In this document: piece after piece, positions 34,341-47,000 of the stretch
Layout: every line of letters begins with the position of its first letter
Numbering within the stretch: position 1 is the first letter of the stretch
Source of the DNA: Pomphorhynchus laevis
Lineage: Eukaryota; Acanthocephala; Palaeacanthocephala; Echinorhynchida; Pomphorhynchidae
NCBI GenBank assembly: GCA_012934845.2
Contig: WNNJ02003645.1
Location: 107,330-171,329, forward strand
Direction: 5' to 3'
DNA length: 64,000 bases
Notes under the pieces: generated by a model
What the model saw: only the letters and a program-made list of their open reading frames with translations
The model's database searches: none
Told to the model about the DNA's origin: nothing
Program-made: the position numbers and the translations under genes

Positions 34341-36900
34341 CATAGAAGTTCAGCTTATATCCATTGTTCTGACAGAGTCTTCGCTACCGAGGTAATCAAA
34401 GAAGCCAATTTTCCAGAAACGGCCAAATTAAAATATGCATATTTTAAAAGAACATTTTGAATTTTTTTAAATGTTTATTTTAACTGGAATTCATTTTCAA
34501 CAAATTGAGTCAACATGGAACCAGCTTAAATCAGGCAATAGAAAGCGATGGAGTACACATCGCTCAATGATCGACTCATATGTGGTCGAATTCATTTGTC
34601 ACAGTCGTCATCGAAATGACGATAAATAAGAGTCCATATTCGAATGTCTAAGAAATTTTAAGCTATGCCGATAATTTACTTATTGGGTATATATTCGCAA
34701 CCGTTGTGCCTTATTAAAAAATTATAAGTTAAACGGTTTTGAACATGTTAGTCCTATTAAATGCAACCGCATAGTTTAATCACATATTTATCCCCCTTTC
34801 CTCTCCTTCGCTTGATGTCGCTGACCATCAACAATTTGGTACCTCATTCACTATTCCAGTAAATATGACCTCAACTGTTGAGGTTCACAGACATCAAGCG
34901 GTGGGGGAGAAAGTGGATATAAAAGGAATAATGAAGATAAGTTGCAACAAAATGGATTTAATGTCTTATTTAGGATCGATTGTCCGACCAAAATTAAAAT
35001 AAGCTCAAAAATATGCATATTTTGAAAGAACATTTTAAATAACTCTTTTTTGAATGATTCAAATATATTAATATTTTCAACTTAGGTCAATATAACTGTG
35101 ATGTTTACGATAACGCAATAAAAATTATATGTCATCATTGCAAAATTTTGAGATATTTCAAATTCAAATTGGAAGGTGTAGCATTAGCTACCGGTGGCAT
35201 ACCCAAACCGGGACATTTCGGAGCACGACCTTGTTTACATAGAAGTCTACTAGCTATTGCTTCGAAATACTCCTGCAGTCTGATCATCTGGCATTTATAC
35301 TTGGCAGCTCCTTATTTGGTACGTTTGGATCTGTTTCAGTTGCACGCATTGTCATAAGACAAAGGACAACGCGCACTTTAGAACTTGGCTTGAGCGTACA
35401 ACTTCGTTCGATAGGATCTCCAAGGATTTCCTCCCTTCGCGCGTTGCTGGAACGACTCGATATTTTAACTACGCACCCGAGACGTACCCTGTGCGTACGG
35501 CTTCGTTAAAAGATGTGTGTTGTAAATCAATTGAATATCTATGTTCCTTGTTGAGGGATATCGCACTCGTATTCTAATTGTGGTGTTTCATAAAAATTTG
35601 GTAATTTCGGTTAAAGGGAATTTCGTGGGATACCTTGTAATAAGTTAATTGTTATTCCAGATGATTAAGCTATTGTGTATATTATTTTATATTTAACTCT
35701 CTTAGTTATTTTACGTCTAAATTTATAAGTTTTTTAAAGTCTAAGTTTTTTACGATGTTTAAAAAACATTTATAATTGTGCGAAATGTTGTTTATAAATT
35801 AGATTTTAAATGGTTTCCTCAAATAATCCATAATCAATGATATTTACCGTGTGTTGTGATTTCTATGTATTTTGACATATTTTTGAATTATTTTTGAAAT
35901 TACAATTCGAACTATATATGTATAATATAATATATCATGTATTTATATAATATGGAATTATTTACATTATATAGTTAAATATATAATTATCAATGATCGT
36001 GTTAATTATATTGATTTCCAAAACTGAATAAAGAATGAGATAATATATAATAAAATATTATATAATATAATAAATATATAATATTATGTAAATATTATAA
36101 ATATTAATATTATAATATTTTATAATAAAATATTTGAAAAACGTTGAGTCTAAAAAAATACATTACATTATTTGAGATTTCTGTTGATCCATTTGATCTC
36201 TTTTGACCCAAATCGGTCATTTTCGAGTTAGTTGAATTTAAAAAGTTTCGCGATTTTAACCGCGATGATGCACTGTGAGAAGCTGTTCTTGCGTTGCTGG
36301 TTGTAAGATGTGTGCTAACTGCCTGTCAGTACGATGTGGTAATCGCGATCAATCAGATCAAATTGTGACATAAACTCTAGAGGCAATTTGGCCGATTTCA
36401 TTAGAATTTAAACGCATGAATCCTCACTGCTTATTGAATACATTTATGAAGGTTCCAGGATGTATTGTTTTTAAGATTTTTTACAGTTGACTTTAATGCT
36501 AGGGTATAATTTCCAACGCCTAAAAAGCTCCGACAACTTGCTTCATACTTAGAATCAATTTGATTCGATTGCATTTCCCTTGTGAGAGCTGGTCATATGA
36601 AGCTTCAAATAGTAGAAGTTGTTTAGACATACTATTCTCAAATATGCAAGTTCCTCGCATGCATTTAGAGTTATCATCTTCATAGTCCTTGTTGAATAAA
36701 CACAAGTCGAGATAAATGCTGTTCTAGTAATGAAAGATAACTCGGGATTGTAATTAAAGTAGACTTGGACTTTTTGACCAGATTACTTTTACAACTGGAT
36801 AATTGTATCTTTTCGAGTTACAAAAAAAGAAACGACTCTTCGCGAGTCGTTTCTTAAATTATTAATAATTATTATAAACAATGTTTATAATAATTTATAA
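34341..36900. other. Unassigned stretch with a GC-richer island
   Basis: No gene could be supported. Bases 35150-35530 are GC-richer than their surroundings and hold a 69-codon plus-strand frame (35148-35357) that I do not recognise. An AATATGCATATTTT-containing segment occurs twice (34430-34460, 35010-35035). Bases 34815-34903 contain inverted CTTGATGTC/GACATCAAG. Bases 35880-36130 are almost pure A/T. Confidence 0.35.
36827..36855. repeat. Perfect 12-bp hairpin
   Basis: AAGAAACGACTC, TTCGC, GAGTCGTTTCTT. Stem is perfect and GC-rich for this region. It has no T-tract, and the surrounding function is unknown. Confidence 0.75.
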
Positions 36901-36919
36901 GAGATAATTTATTAAAGCC

Positions 36920-38300
36920 ACTTCGCCTCTCGGCATTGAGCAAATAGAAGTATAATGACTATATACAAATAATTCTATATAAATAGTTTGACTGACACTG
37001 ACGAAACGAAAAATGTGGTTGAAGAGGCAGATTTATAATTGTTAGTGAGTGTAACGCATTTCATCTTTTTGCTTAATATTAAAACGATAAAGTTGTGGAC
37101 ATGTGAAAACATGGAGAAGCGATTGACATCGATTGTGGCAAAATCTGTTGGTACACGTTGAGCCGCGTTTGTGTATGGGATTTGAATTCTGCAGTATTTG
37201 GGGTGATTTCCGTTAAGTGATGCTCGCCATTGCTTTAGGATATATTCAATTAAATTGGATAAATGCTGGTGTTACACATAATTCCGGTCAATGTTAGATT
37301 TTTTGGCATTAAAGTTATTTAGTGGTTGGATAAATTATTATTGCGTGGTAAATGGAGAAGATTTTGGAAATATAAACGTATGAACCGTTGTAAATGCAGA
37401 AACTGCTGAAGATGATTTGGAGATACACTTAGAGCACGCTTTATAAATCATCATTGCCACTTGTCAATTTGCTTAGTATTGGATGTAAAAGGATCCGTTC
37501 AAAATACTCAAAGGCCATATTGTATTGTATGGAAAAGTATTGCATATCGCCACAAAATGATAACGATCCAATATTGTGTAACATAGAAGGAACTATCGTG
37601 ATCTTACTAGCGTCAAGGTCTAGATACTTGCTGAACGTCCATCGCGACATGAGCAGGAAACCTATATAATTTAAGACAGAAACGTAGTGCGCAGTTGTTG
37701 ATTTGAAGGAAATCAGAACTACATGAATGTCCTCCTTTTCTTAATCTGATGACCTTAGACTTGTCAATGTTAATTTCTGGTTGATGTGACTGTTAAAAGT
37801 TTTCAAGTGCGTTGAGTGAGTCTTGAGCTGTTTTAATATTTTAAGACAGGATGGTTTGGTCATCGGCATAGAGTAAAAAACTGATCCGTGATGTAGATTC
37901 TCTCAGATAAGATTGCAGATCCATAAGGAAGAAGGACAATAACTGCTAACTTAACGAATCTCATTGCGTTACTCCGCAGTTTGCAACAATAACTTCAGAA
38001 ATATTCAATCCATCGAACACATGGGGTACTTTAGGATTTAAAATGGAATTACAAATGTCTTTGTCAAGTTTATAAACATTGTGTAGAGCTATGTTTTCAG
38101 AGAGAAACAGTTTTTCACATGATATCAAACAATTCCTGAAGCGTCAACCGGTGAACGGTCGCGACTAAAGCCGTATTGTTTCGTAGAAAGACAAATTTTT
38201 CGGTATTTAATTTAACGGTAAGTGATTGCGAGAGTAAGAAACTTGTAGACATGCTTGAGGAAGACTATGTTTCATTATGAATTTGTAGAATTTGCATCAC
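36920..38300 (-). mobile_element. Decayed LINE reverse transcriptase
   Basis: Minus-strand frames give SFFLMDLQSYL, then LYADDQTILS (catalytic YADD, plus about 37845-37876) and HQPEINIDKSKVIRL (the motif after YADD). A GVTQ-DSLS motif B precedes them. The C-terminal part around 37180-37260 reads YILKQWRASLNGNHP. Reading frames are short and interrupted. The clade was not determined, and the endonuclease half was not identified upstream. Confidence 0.6.
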
Positions 38301-38679
38301 CTTTACCTTTATAAAGAACCTTAATAAAGCCGGTTTTTTAAATTGACGGCACGTGCTGTCTATAAATAAAACAGTTGAACAACAAAGGTCAAGTAGTCAG
38401 AATGAATTGGTACTATTTGCATCATTTGCAATATATCGGAGAAAGCGATAGGTGTTTACGTTTAATTGATTAATTCAGGAAGTGACGAAGTGATATGAAG
38501 TTCAATAGACATAACCGAGATGATACACTAATCGCACGCACATAAATTGAAACATGCTAGTATTTTTAAATATGTAATCATCGAATCATGTATGCATAAC
38601 CGATTCGAGAAAAAAGAAAAGACATGAGATGGATCGGATAATTTATGACCATAAGGTTCGAACCTTATGAGTTTTTATT
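38301..38679. other. Non-coding stretch, nothing recognised
   Basis: No convincing frame, repeat or RNA signal was seen. It may be the eroded 5' part of the neighbouring LINE. Confidence 0.35.
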
Positions 38680-39055
38680 TCATTATTTTGTCAGCACTTG
38701 ATGTACCTGACGGTGAAAGCAACAGATTTGAAAATATTTTTTGTTTACCTAGTAATTATTACTCATTATTGCAATAAGTGAAAGGTAAAATTGCGATGCG
38801 ATGTCTTTCTTATTTAATGATATGTTTTCCTAAAATTCGCTCAATGGAAATTAGTCTCAAAATGCTCATTTCTTGTTCACAATCATAAGGGATTCAAAAG
38901 CGCAAATAACCAAGTCTTAACGATTGTATAAGTTTTGTAAGTTGTACATATAAGTATTATTCCTCCATCTGAAATATGTATATTAAAGTACTTGTTTGGG
39001 AGTAAGCTTAAAGACTTATTTGTTCAGAGGGAAATATGTATTTCCTGCTATATAA
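38680..39055 (+). repeat. ~380-bp dispersed repeat preceding composite copy 3
   Basis: Partner of 12155-12535; shares GTCAGCACTTGATGTACCTG and GGAGTAAGCTTAAAGACTTA. Confidence 0.75.
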
Positions 39056-39182
39056 AACTATTACGCCCAATTTAATAATCTTCTCTTTTTTGCGTCTAAT
39101 AAATGAAAGACTTGCTTATAAACTAACAAAGATGCTGATATAGCTAACAAAGCTGATGGTATTCTTAAATTTGTGTAATAAG

Positions 39183-40275
39183 ATTTTGTAAACGTCAATA
39201 ATGTTAATATTGACGTTCCATAATTGGTGTTTAATTGCATAGAATGTAATTGAATATAATTATATAGTTATATAATTAAATAATACTTTTAGATCGATTT
39301 ATTATATCATAGTAGCCTCTCTGACAGCGACTACATTATGTACAAATATACAAGTTTTAGAGTATTTGATTTTTCCTGGACAATTTAACTATAAATATAT
39401 AGCTTTTCAACCTTAATAATAAAGTTGAAATTGAGTTGTTTATACGTAATGGATAATATATCATTTTATGTAATAAATAAATAAAAAGATTATAATCAAA
39501 ATAAAGCGATTGCGTTATTTATTCCCTTTCGAGTAAGTATAATTAAAGTATAAATCAAATTACTTTTCAAAATTAATACTTAAGTTGAAATTGAGTTGTT
39601 TATGTTTATTGGATAATAAATAATTTTATTAAGTTAATTTTAAATAAATTGAAAGATTTTAACCAAAATAAAGCGTTTATGTTATTTATTCTCTTTCACT
39701 TAAACATAATTTAACTATTAATCAAATAACTTTTCAACTTTAATAATAAAGTTCAAATTGAGTTATTTATGCGTATTTGAATCGGGAAGTTTCTATATCG
39801 GGAGTCTTTGCGATATAGAAATCAGAAAGACTGAAACAACATAAACTGACTCTATATTGCTTCGACTTTTGACTTTCATCGGTAGGAGGCTACTGTACAA
39901 TTAGATTAAAGTACAGCACCCCTAAGCAGCTCAATAAATCCTTCAAGTACGTATTCATATACTATTAATTATACTGGTGAGACTATTCATCACGAATAAT
40001 CCGCTTACCAGGACCTTACAAGTAGGATTTAAAAAGCACCTTTATCGAATTCCATAAACCAAGCTCTTCATTGCTAGTGGTAATGCAATAACAGATGACT
40101 TACTTTTCCTGCCAATGTTTATTCTGATTGAAGGAATCGGGAACACTTAAACAACAAAAACCGACTATATGCTGTTTGTACACTAAACTGACTTTAGAAT
40201 TCTAAACTGACTCTATACTGTTTTGACTCTATACTGTGTTGACTCTATACTGACATTAATTAATGAAGACTATTG
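39183..40275 (+). repeat. Left flank of composite copy 3
   Basis: Nearly identical to 12890-14112 without the ~95-bp local duplication. It includes 159-bp units at 39413-39780. Confidence 0.75.
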
Positions 40276-41100
40276 TTAATGTACATTGGTGTTCATGTCA
40301 AGGTTTTAGCCGTGATCAGATAATATTCAATTAAATTAAATTTAGTTATATCAACAATATTTTATTATTATTTTACATTAATAATTTTGTTTGCAGAATT
40401 ACATGGTTTAATTCAATGTTGATTAAATTTGATTAAATGTTGATTCAATGTTCATTAAACAAAACGTTGATTACTATCGTGATCAACATTTTCTCCATGA
40501 TACCTGCGGTTTAGCACCATAACGAATACGCATCTTTAAGGTACCTATAGCGTATCCTCGTCGATTGAGGATACGCTTTAGTTTTGATTTGCCCGGCTTG
40601 ATTTTGTAATTTCATTGTTGCTGGTTAGTGTTGAAATATCGGTGATATTGTCGTCAGCGATGATTTCGTCGTCATCCAAAATGTTGACAGACAGTCTTCG
40701 ATCAAACCTCGACCTTTGCAATCCCTCATCAACGCTATTTAATTCAATGTTGTAGACTTCTGTCTGGGCTGCGGACGCGGCAACGATAGACTTCAGCATA
40801 CATGCTGCATTGCCCATTTGTACAGCAGTGCTTAGACGCTGCATGATAAATGAACCTGCGCGCTGGTCTGCAGTGACCCGATCGAGTATCTTTCCAAAAT
40901 CTTTGAAAAGCTTGGCGGTAGACGGACACAATTCTCTAAGTGTCTCAATAGTCAACGGCCCAAATGAATATTGAGTATGGTCAATACAATTGTACTTGTG
41001 CGTTTATAATTCCTTGGCATCTGAAAAGACACATCCTGCTCCATCGGTGGGACGGGTAACATGGCCCTTTGCCGGCGTGCTTGGACTTGTAAAGTCTCAA
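40275..41100 (-). mobile_element. RLE-LINE 3' fragment E, inside composite copy 3
   Basis: The best-preserved tail of this group: a minus-strand frame at 40578-40955 reads TIETLRELCPSTAKLFKDFG, then TADQRAGSFIMQRLSTAVQM and GNAACML. This lines up with VETYGSLGSSALALVKETGK and AIQRGNAVSIL in the plus-strand fragment at 61485-61956. That comparison is what ties all of these fragments to one element class. Confidence 0.75.
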
Positions 41101-41104
41101 ATAT

Positions 41105-41985
41105 GTATAATCCATAGTTATTACACGAACAAAGAAGCAGAAATTATCCTTTATTTGATAAAAAATTCTATATTTCTATAGCTCCTGCTGTCATCATCAG
41201 GATTACAATAAAATGTATCACAATTTTTCTTCTTTACCCCGTGCTTGCAACATTTCTACAAAAATACTAGCATTGATTTGCTCCGCATTTTTTACATAAA
41301 AGAATAAGAAAATACCGAGAAACAAAACAATCATACTACAATTTTACACACATTTTAAAACAAACAAAAGAAAAGAAAAAACAGAATCATAAAACAAAAA
41401 AAAATCAAAATCATAACATAAGTTACAAAAAATACGAATTTAATAATAAAAAAATGTAAAAGTAGAGTAATAAATTATAATTTAATCTAAACCAAAACAA
41501 AATAATAATACAATTAGAAAAAACATACGAATTGAAAAAATTAAAATAATGTAATATTGGAATAATAAATTATAATTTTATTTAAGGTTTTAATCTGATT
41601 TATTATTAAGCATTAAATAATGTTCTTTTTAAATATAATACGCTTCTTAAATAATGCGAGATAACATGGTACTTTCAAATGTTAAAATAGATGCATTTTC
41701 AAAATCAACGGAATGATTATAACTCACAAAATGCTGAGCACCAGCACTTGAATTGGTCCCTTTTCGCACATTATAATTATGTTGTTTAATACGCTTATCC
41801 AATCCTCAACCTGTTTGACCAACATATAACTGTTCGCATTCTTTACAAGGTATTTTATAAACAATGGCGTCTTTGTTAAAATCTGGTTTATGCTTAAAAA
41901 TGTTGTGAAGTTTAACTATCACTTAATTTGTGAAAGAAAAAATTCTATCAAATTTATTAAAAAAGTGGTTTTCCGCTTTGTTATC
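41105..41985 (-). mobile_element. PLE-A fragment in composite copy 3
   Basis: Inverted 3' piece of PLE-A (3' UTR and GIY-YIG region, minus strand, to about 41912). A short forward RT piece follows (41913-41985, matching 17934-18005), after which PLE-B begins. The forward body seen in copies 1 and 2 is absent. Confidence 0.75.
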
Positions 41986-42004
41986 ATATGCAAAAAGCTT
42001 TATA

Positions 42005-43480
42005 ACGAGAGGTTAATTCTAATGATTTAAATGTAAATCCAACATATGAAAGTAGTGAGTTAAGTTTAGAAACAATTATTACAAGTCATTGTTCTATAAT
42101 GGATAAAAAGGGTATAAAGGTTGAATTAGATAATAAAACTATACCTATATTATATTGGAATCCAAAATTACATAAAAATCCAATAAAACCTAGGTTCATA
42201 TGTAGTGCGTTTAAATGTACATTAAAACCACTTTCTGTCTATATGAATAAAATACTTAAAGTAATTAAAGCACACTTTAAAAAATATTGCAAGGTAATCG
42301 AAATTAATACTGGTATAAAACACTATTTCAGTATTAATTCTTCAAATGAATTTTTTGAACAAACAAATAGAATAAATTTTCAAAATATAAATACATACGA
42401 TTTTAGTCCGCTTTATACAAATCTAGATTTAGTAGATATTAAAAAACCGTTAGTAAAATTAATAAATTTTATATTCGGAAAAAAATATATATATGTTATA
42501 ATAACTATAACGCATATTTAACAAAAATTAAACCATCAAGTAAATATAAATATATGGATAAAATTGAATTATCAGAATCCTTAAATATTTTAATAAATCG
42601 AAATTGTTTAAAGGTAGGGACATCTATATTTAGACAAAGGGTGGTTCAATGGGAGGTAATAGTAGCCTAATTATAGCTGACTAACTTTAAGCTTTATAGA
42701 ATATAAAATTGTCCATAACTGTGTAAAAAAGAAATCTAAATTATATAAAGATATGAAATATATGTTTCGATTTATTGATGATATATGTGTATTTAACTCT
42801 AACAATTTTTATTCAATTAGTGAGCACATTTATCCAGAAAGCCTTATTCTTAACAAAACCAATATTAATGATAAAGAAGGTATATCTAGATATGAACATT
42901 AAATTAACATCAATTAAAACTACTTTTAATTTATATCGTAAGGATGGCACATTTAAATTTACAAGAAACATATCCTTGCATGAGCATTCATGCATGTCAT
43001 ATAATATAAAATATAATACATTAAATAATGAAATTTCAAGAATTGCAATAATTTGTCACAATATTGGTTTTCTTCAAAATAATTTAAATAATTTAATAGA
43101 TGCATATTTTAAACTAGGTTACTATAAAAATACCATCAAACAGAAAATAGTAAAATATATAAATCAACACAATAATATAAAAAAAATTAAAATCATTAGC
43201 AGAAATTTTTTAAAAGATAATAAATAATAAACTTTGCATTATAATAAGATACACGAGATAATCAAATTTCATCAGAGTAAATACTATATTAGCAGATACT
43301 TGGCCCCCTGCTATGTTGGGTCGTGGAGTAGTGACCGAAACTTAATAACATAGCAGTTCCTATTTATGACCTCCTAATTCTTTTACTTATACATCGTATG
43401 TTATTTATTAGTCAATTCATAACAATTGATTTTTATTTTAAATTTCAATTTTCAATTTTAGCTTAATATAAATAAAAACT
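42005..43480 (+). mobile_element. Penelope-like element PLE-B, Naiad-like, 5'-truncated
   Basis: The RT opens with TIPILYWNPKLHKNPIKPRF and CTLKPLSVYMNKILK. NTYDFSPLYTNLDL (motif A) and FRFIDDICVFN (catalytic IDD) follow, and the coding region ends at about 43227 without a GIY-YIG domain. YWxPKLHKNP, the -TYDFSxLYT- block and the lack of a C-terminal endonuclease fit the Naiad group, which carries GIY-YIG at the N-terminus (established knowledge); here the N-terminus is missing. The 3' UTR (43228-43480) includes CTGCTATGTT pairing with AACATAGCAG around a GACCGAAAC motif. Confidence 0.75.
42099..43227 (+). pseudogene. PLE-B reverse transcriptase
   Basis: Main frames at 42099-42521 and 42775-43227; the in-frame sequence continues upstream of the first ATG to about 42012. 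Between them lies GGSMGG-type motif B sequence, better seen in the second copy (53200-53260, GVPMGGNSSPIIADL). Codon use is extremely A/T-rich compared with PLE-A. The interruption of the frame suggests it is dead. Confidence 0.7.
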
Positions 43481-44044
43481 TTTAAATTTTTTTATTTATC
43501 ATAATTTTTAATTTATAAAAATAAAAAATATTTTAAGTTTCTATTAATCTAATTTTATCTATATCTAAAATATATTTTAAAATGTCTCTTAAAAACTTTA
43601 TTATAATCCCATAACAACGTCAAATATTGAAATCTAAGTTACGCTGAAGTTAAATCATAATTTAACAGGCAACTTTTTAGTACGATTAGATTTTTATTTT
43701 TGACGTGAGAGATCACGGCATATTAGCCTGAGCGATTAAGTTTCTCTAATGTGCTCACAACTGAAAGGTTCTGGTTAACCAATTGTCTAATCACACAAAT
43801 GACTTACGATCATAGCATACATTATATATTAATATTAATTAGCATTAATTTTTTAACATTATTCTAAGTAAATTTATTTTAGTCTTGGTAGATCCAGACT
43901 ACATAAATTGATAAAACAACAGGAATATAAATATTCTTATACAATACCGAAAAACATACACTGTACAAAATAATACAAAAATAAGCTGATCTACAAATGA
44001 TGTTTAAATAGTTGAACAAAAAAATCACTTTAAAGGAGTGGAAT
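43481..44044. other. AT-rich intergenic stretch / 3' side of the zinc-finger gene
   Basis: Probably includes the 3' UTR of the minus-strand zinc-finger gene. No other gene was seen. Confidence 0.4.
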
Positions 44045-47000
44045 TTATGCGCAGTGATGTTGTTGATTTACAAAATGTAATGTAAACTCATTGCGATCGT
44101 TCATTTTGCGTCCACATACGGAACACTGCCATGGGCATTCATCTCCGTGTAAAACAGCGTGCATAGAGTATATACCTCTTTCCTTGAAATATGTGTCGCA
44201 GTGTCTACACTTAAAGAGACGCCCTTGTGCAACATAACGCGCAAGTAAGTCATCCATTGATAAAGACTCGTATTCAGAAGGGTGGGAGCAGAAATCAACT
44301 TGTACACCCATATCAGATACCGTTTTGTCTGCATTTGTAGTTGTGACTTGAAATGTATCAATAATGCCCATGCTTATAGATTCTTCACTTTCCGTCTTGG
44401 CGGAGTTCAATCGTAAATCGCGTGTACACTCTGCTGCACTTGTTGTGCTTGAATTATTACGGACTTGTTCCTGGCTTGGACTTATAATGTTCCTACAATG
44501 TGGAACTTGTTGACTTGATTCCGTATTAGAAATCATTTTATTCTTCACCCAGTGGTTATCTTCAGGTGCAGCAGCCGCAGTGATTATCGCACTTAGTAAT
44601 TTGTCTTTAATCGGATAAAGACTCGAAAATGTTTGTTGATGATATTCATCACCACACCTATATAACATGAAAGAAAATTTACAACTAATTTACAAGAAAT
44701 GGAATATTTTTTAAAAATATTTTTATAAATTAAAAAAAATTAAAAGATACCAAAAGCATTAAACTACAACATATTTGGTGATAGTAATTGAATCCGGCAA
44801 CAAATTTCCTACAGTATTTCACCGCATTTCCTTTTATTTTTGAGAATACAGAACATAATGGTACAAACTTTATTAGAATTTTCGATCAATGCATGAGCAT
44901 CATCAGCGATAAAACTGTGAAATCCACAAAACCAGAAATATATACAAAGCTGAGAAACGTAAAAGTAAAACAGTAAGTCATTTTAATAACTTATTTATGG
45001 CATGGTCTCTTGTGATTCCTTGAAGGGTACGCAAACATATTCAGTTGGGCATGTTGCGGTATTTTCCTTAGAGAACATGCACACTTGGAAAAGTGTGCAT
45101 GTTCTATTATAAATAAAGTATTCTTTTATATTTTTGGTGACTAATCGTTTTGCGATACTGCATTTGTTAATTTGATACAACTACGCGATGTATACGTTTA
45201 CTATTATAATATATAATAATATAATATATACACTTGTATACTTTACATCCAATTTGTATCCAAATTAATAAAATATCCAATCTAATAATAAATTAAAAAA
45301 ATAGATAACAAATTAATAAATTGCATATATTTGAATATATGCAATTATATATTTAATATATTTTAAATTCATTAAATTTGCAAAATGTAAGACGAAAATC
45401 TTACATTTTTTGAAAAAAAAATTTAATTACGAATTGTAAGCTAACATATTCAATACAAGTGAAAATGTTAATTTTCACATGGAAGTTGTATTTTTCGCAT
45501 GAAAAATACAACTTCTGTTCTTACTAGTGAATGATACAGATTTCTGTTCTTACTAGTGAATGATATTTTGAAGCTATCAAGAAAAAGAATATATTTTCTA
45601 CAATTGACATTTTGATATTCATTGTATATTCACGTTTATCATTGATTTCGGGATATTATACAATTAATGCCATAGTAATTTTTATATCACTATATAAAAA
45701 TGGTAGGGGTTTGTACCACCTTCCTATACCATCGCTAATTTAATTAAAAATCAGAAATGATTTCAATTAAATTTGCAAAATGTATGACGAAAGTCTTTCA
45801 TTAAATCTAATTGCCAAAAAAAGCGGACGAATAGAATGATCGTTAGCCAATAATAAAAGGACGAAACGTGAAACTTAGGTATTGGACCAATAGCTGATGG
45901 TTCACAGTTACATTCAGTATTGCTTGAACTCATCAGCTACAGATCCAATACCCAGGTTTCAGTCCTTTTAATGTTTGATGACGATCACTCGACTTGTCTG
46001 CTTTTATCATCAATTAGATTTAATTAAAGACTTTCGTCTTACATTTTGCGAATTTAATTGAAATCATTTCTGATTTCAAATTAAATCTGCGCTGGTAGGG
46101 GAAGGTGCTACCTTCAATTTGAAAGCCTACGTATATTTGCAATTAATTTTTAAAATCAAACTAGTCGTATAGAGTCTGTTTCCTAATTTTAAGTTGATAA
46201 ACCTGTGCTGCCATTGTTACCATTGAAATTTTGATGACCATTTTTTATTCTGCACGCTGCTTTCATCCAATCAATAATCCAACATAAGAATGTAAATTTG
46301 CAAAATGTAAGAAAAAAATAGTCTCTAATAATTTTATGTTCGTGAACCACTACTCGTTCCAACAATTTGCACACCACCGAAGTTAAAATGACCGGACGGT
46401 AATTGCTATTTACAGCTGGGTTACCTCCATTGTGCATTTGCTTGATAATTCCCTGTTTCTCTATGATAATCTTGAAAGGCAGTGTTTTAATTCATCATTG
46501 TAAGGACATATTAATTCTGATATGTCGTATATTATTTATTAATAAATTCATAATTTACAAAATATCTGAAATTATAAATCTAAATTATAGACAATCGTAA
46601 AATTAAGGCTTTTATTTTTAAATGTATATATGTTACTAAACACTAAGACAGTTAAATGATATGAGTAAGTAATTTAGATGCACGCATTTAAATTACACAG
46701 CTTGGTTGCGCAAAACAGACAATGCACAACACCTTATTTATCAGCGTTTTAAAAGTAATATATCAATTTTTCGATGCCATACATGTCAATATTGTTAATA
46801 AATTAATATTAAGTTGATATACTTGGGCAGCGATTATTACAATTAAAATTTTCATGACTATCTTTATCCTGTCAATAAGCCAACATAAGAATGTAAATTT
46901 GGAAAATGTAAGACAAAGGTCTTTCATTAAATCGAATTGCCTATAAAGCAGACGAATAGAGAGATTGTCAGTTAACATTTAAAAGGACAGAAATGTGAAA

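Noticed and set aside
44045-44668. A separate single-exon two-finger gene
   Set aside because: TATATAG at 44658-44664 is an acceptor whose phase matches the donor at 50939, and the frame's own ATG lies upstream of that acceptor. It is the last exon of the larger gene.
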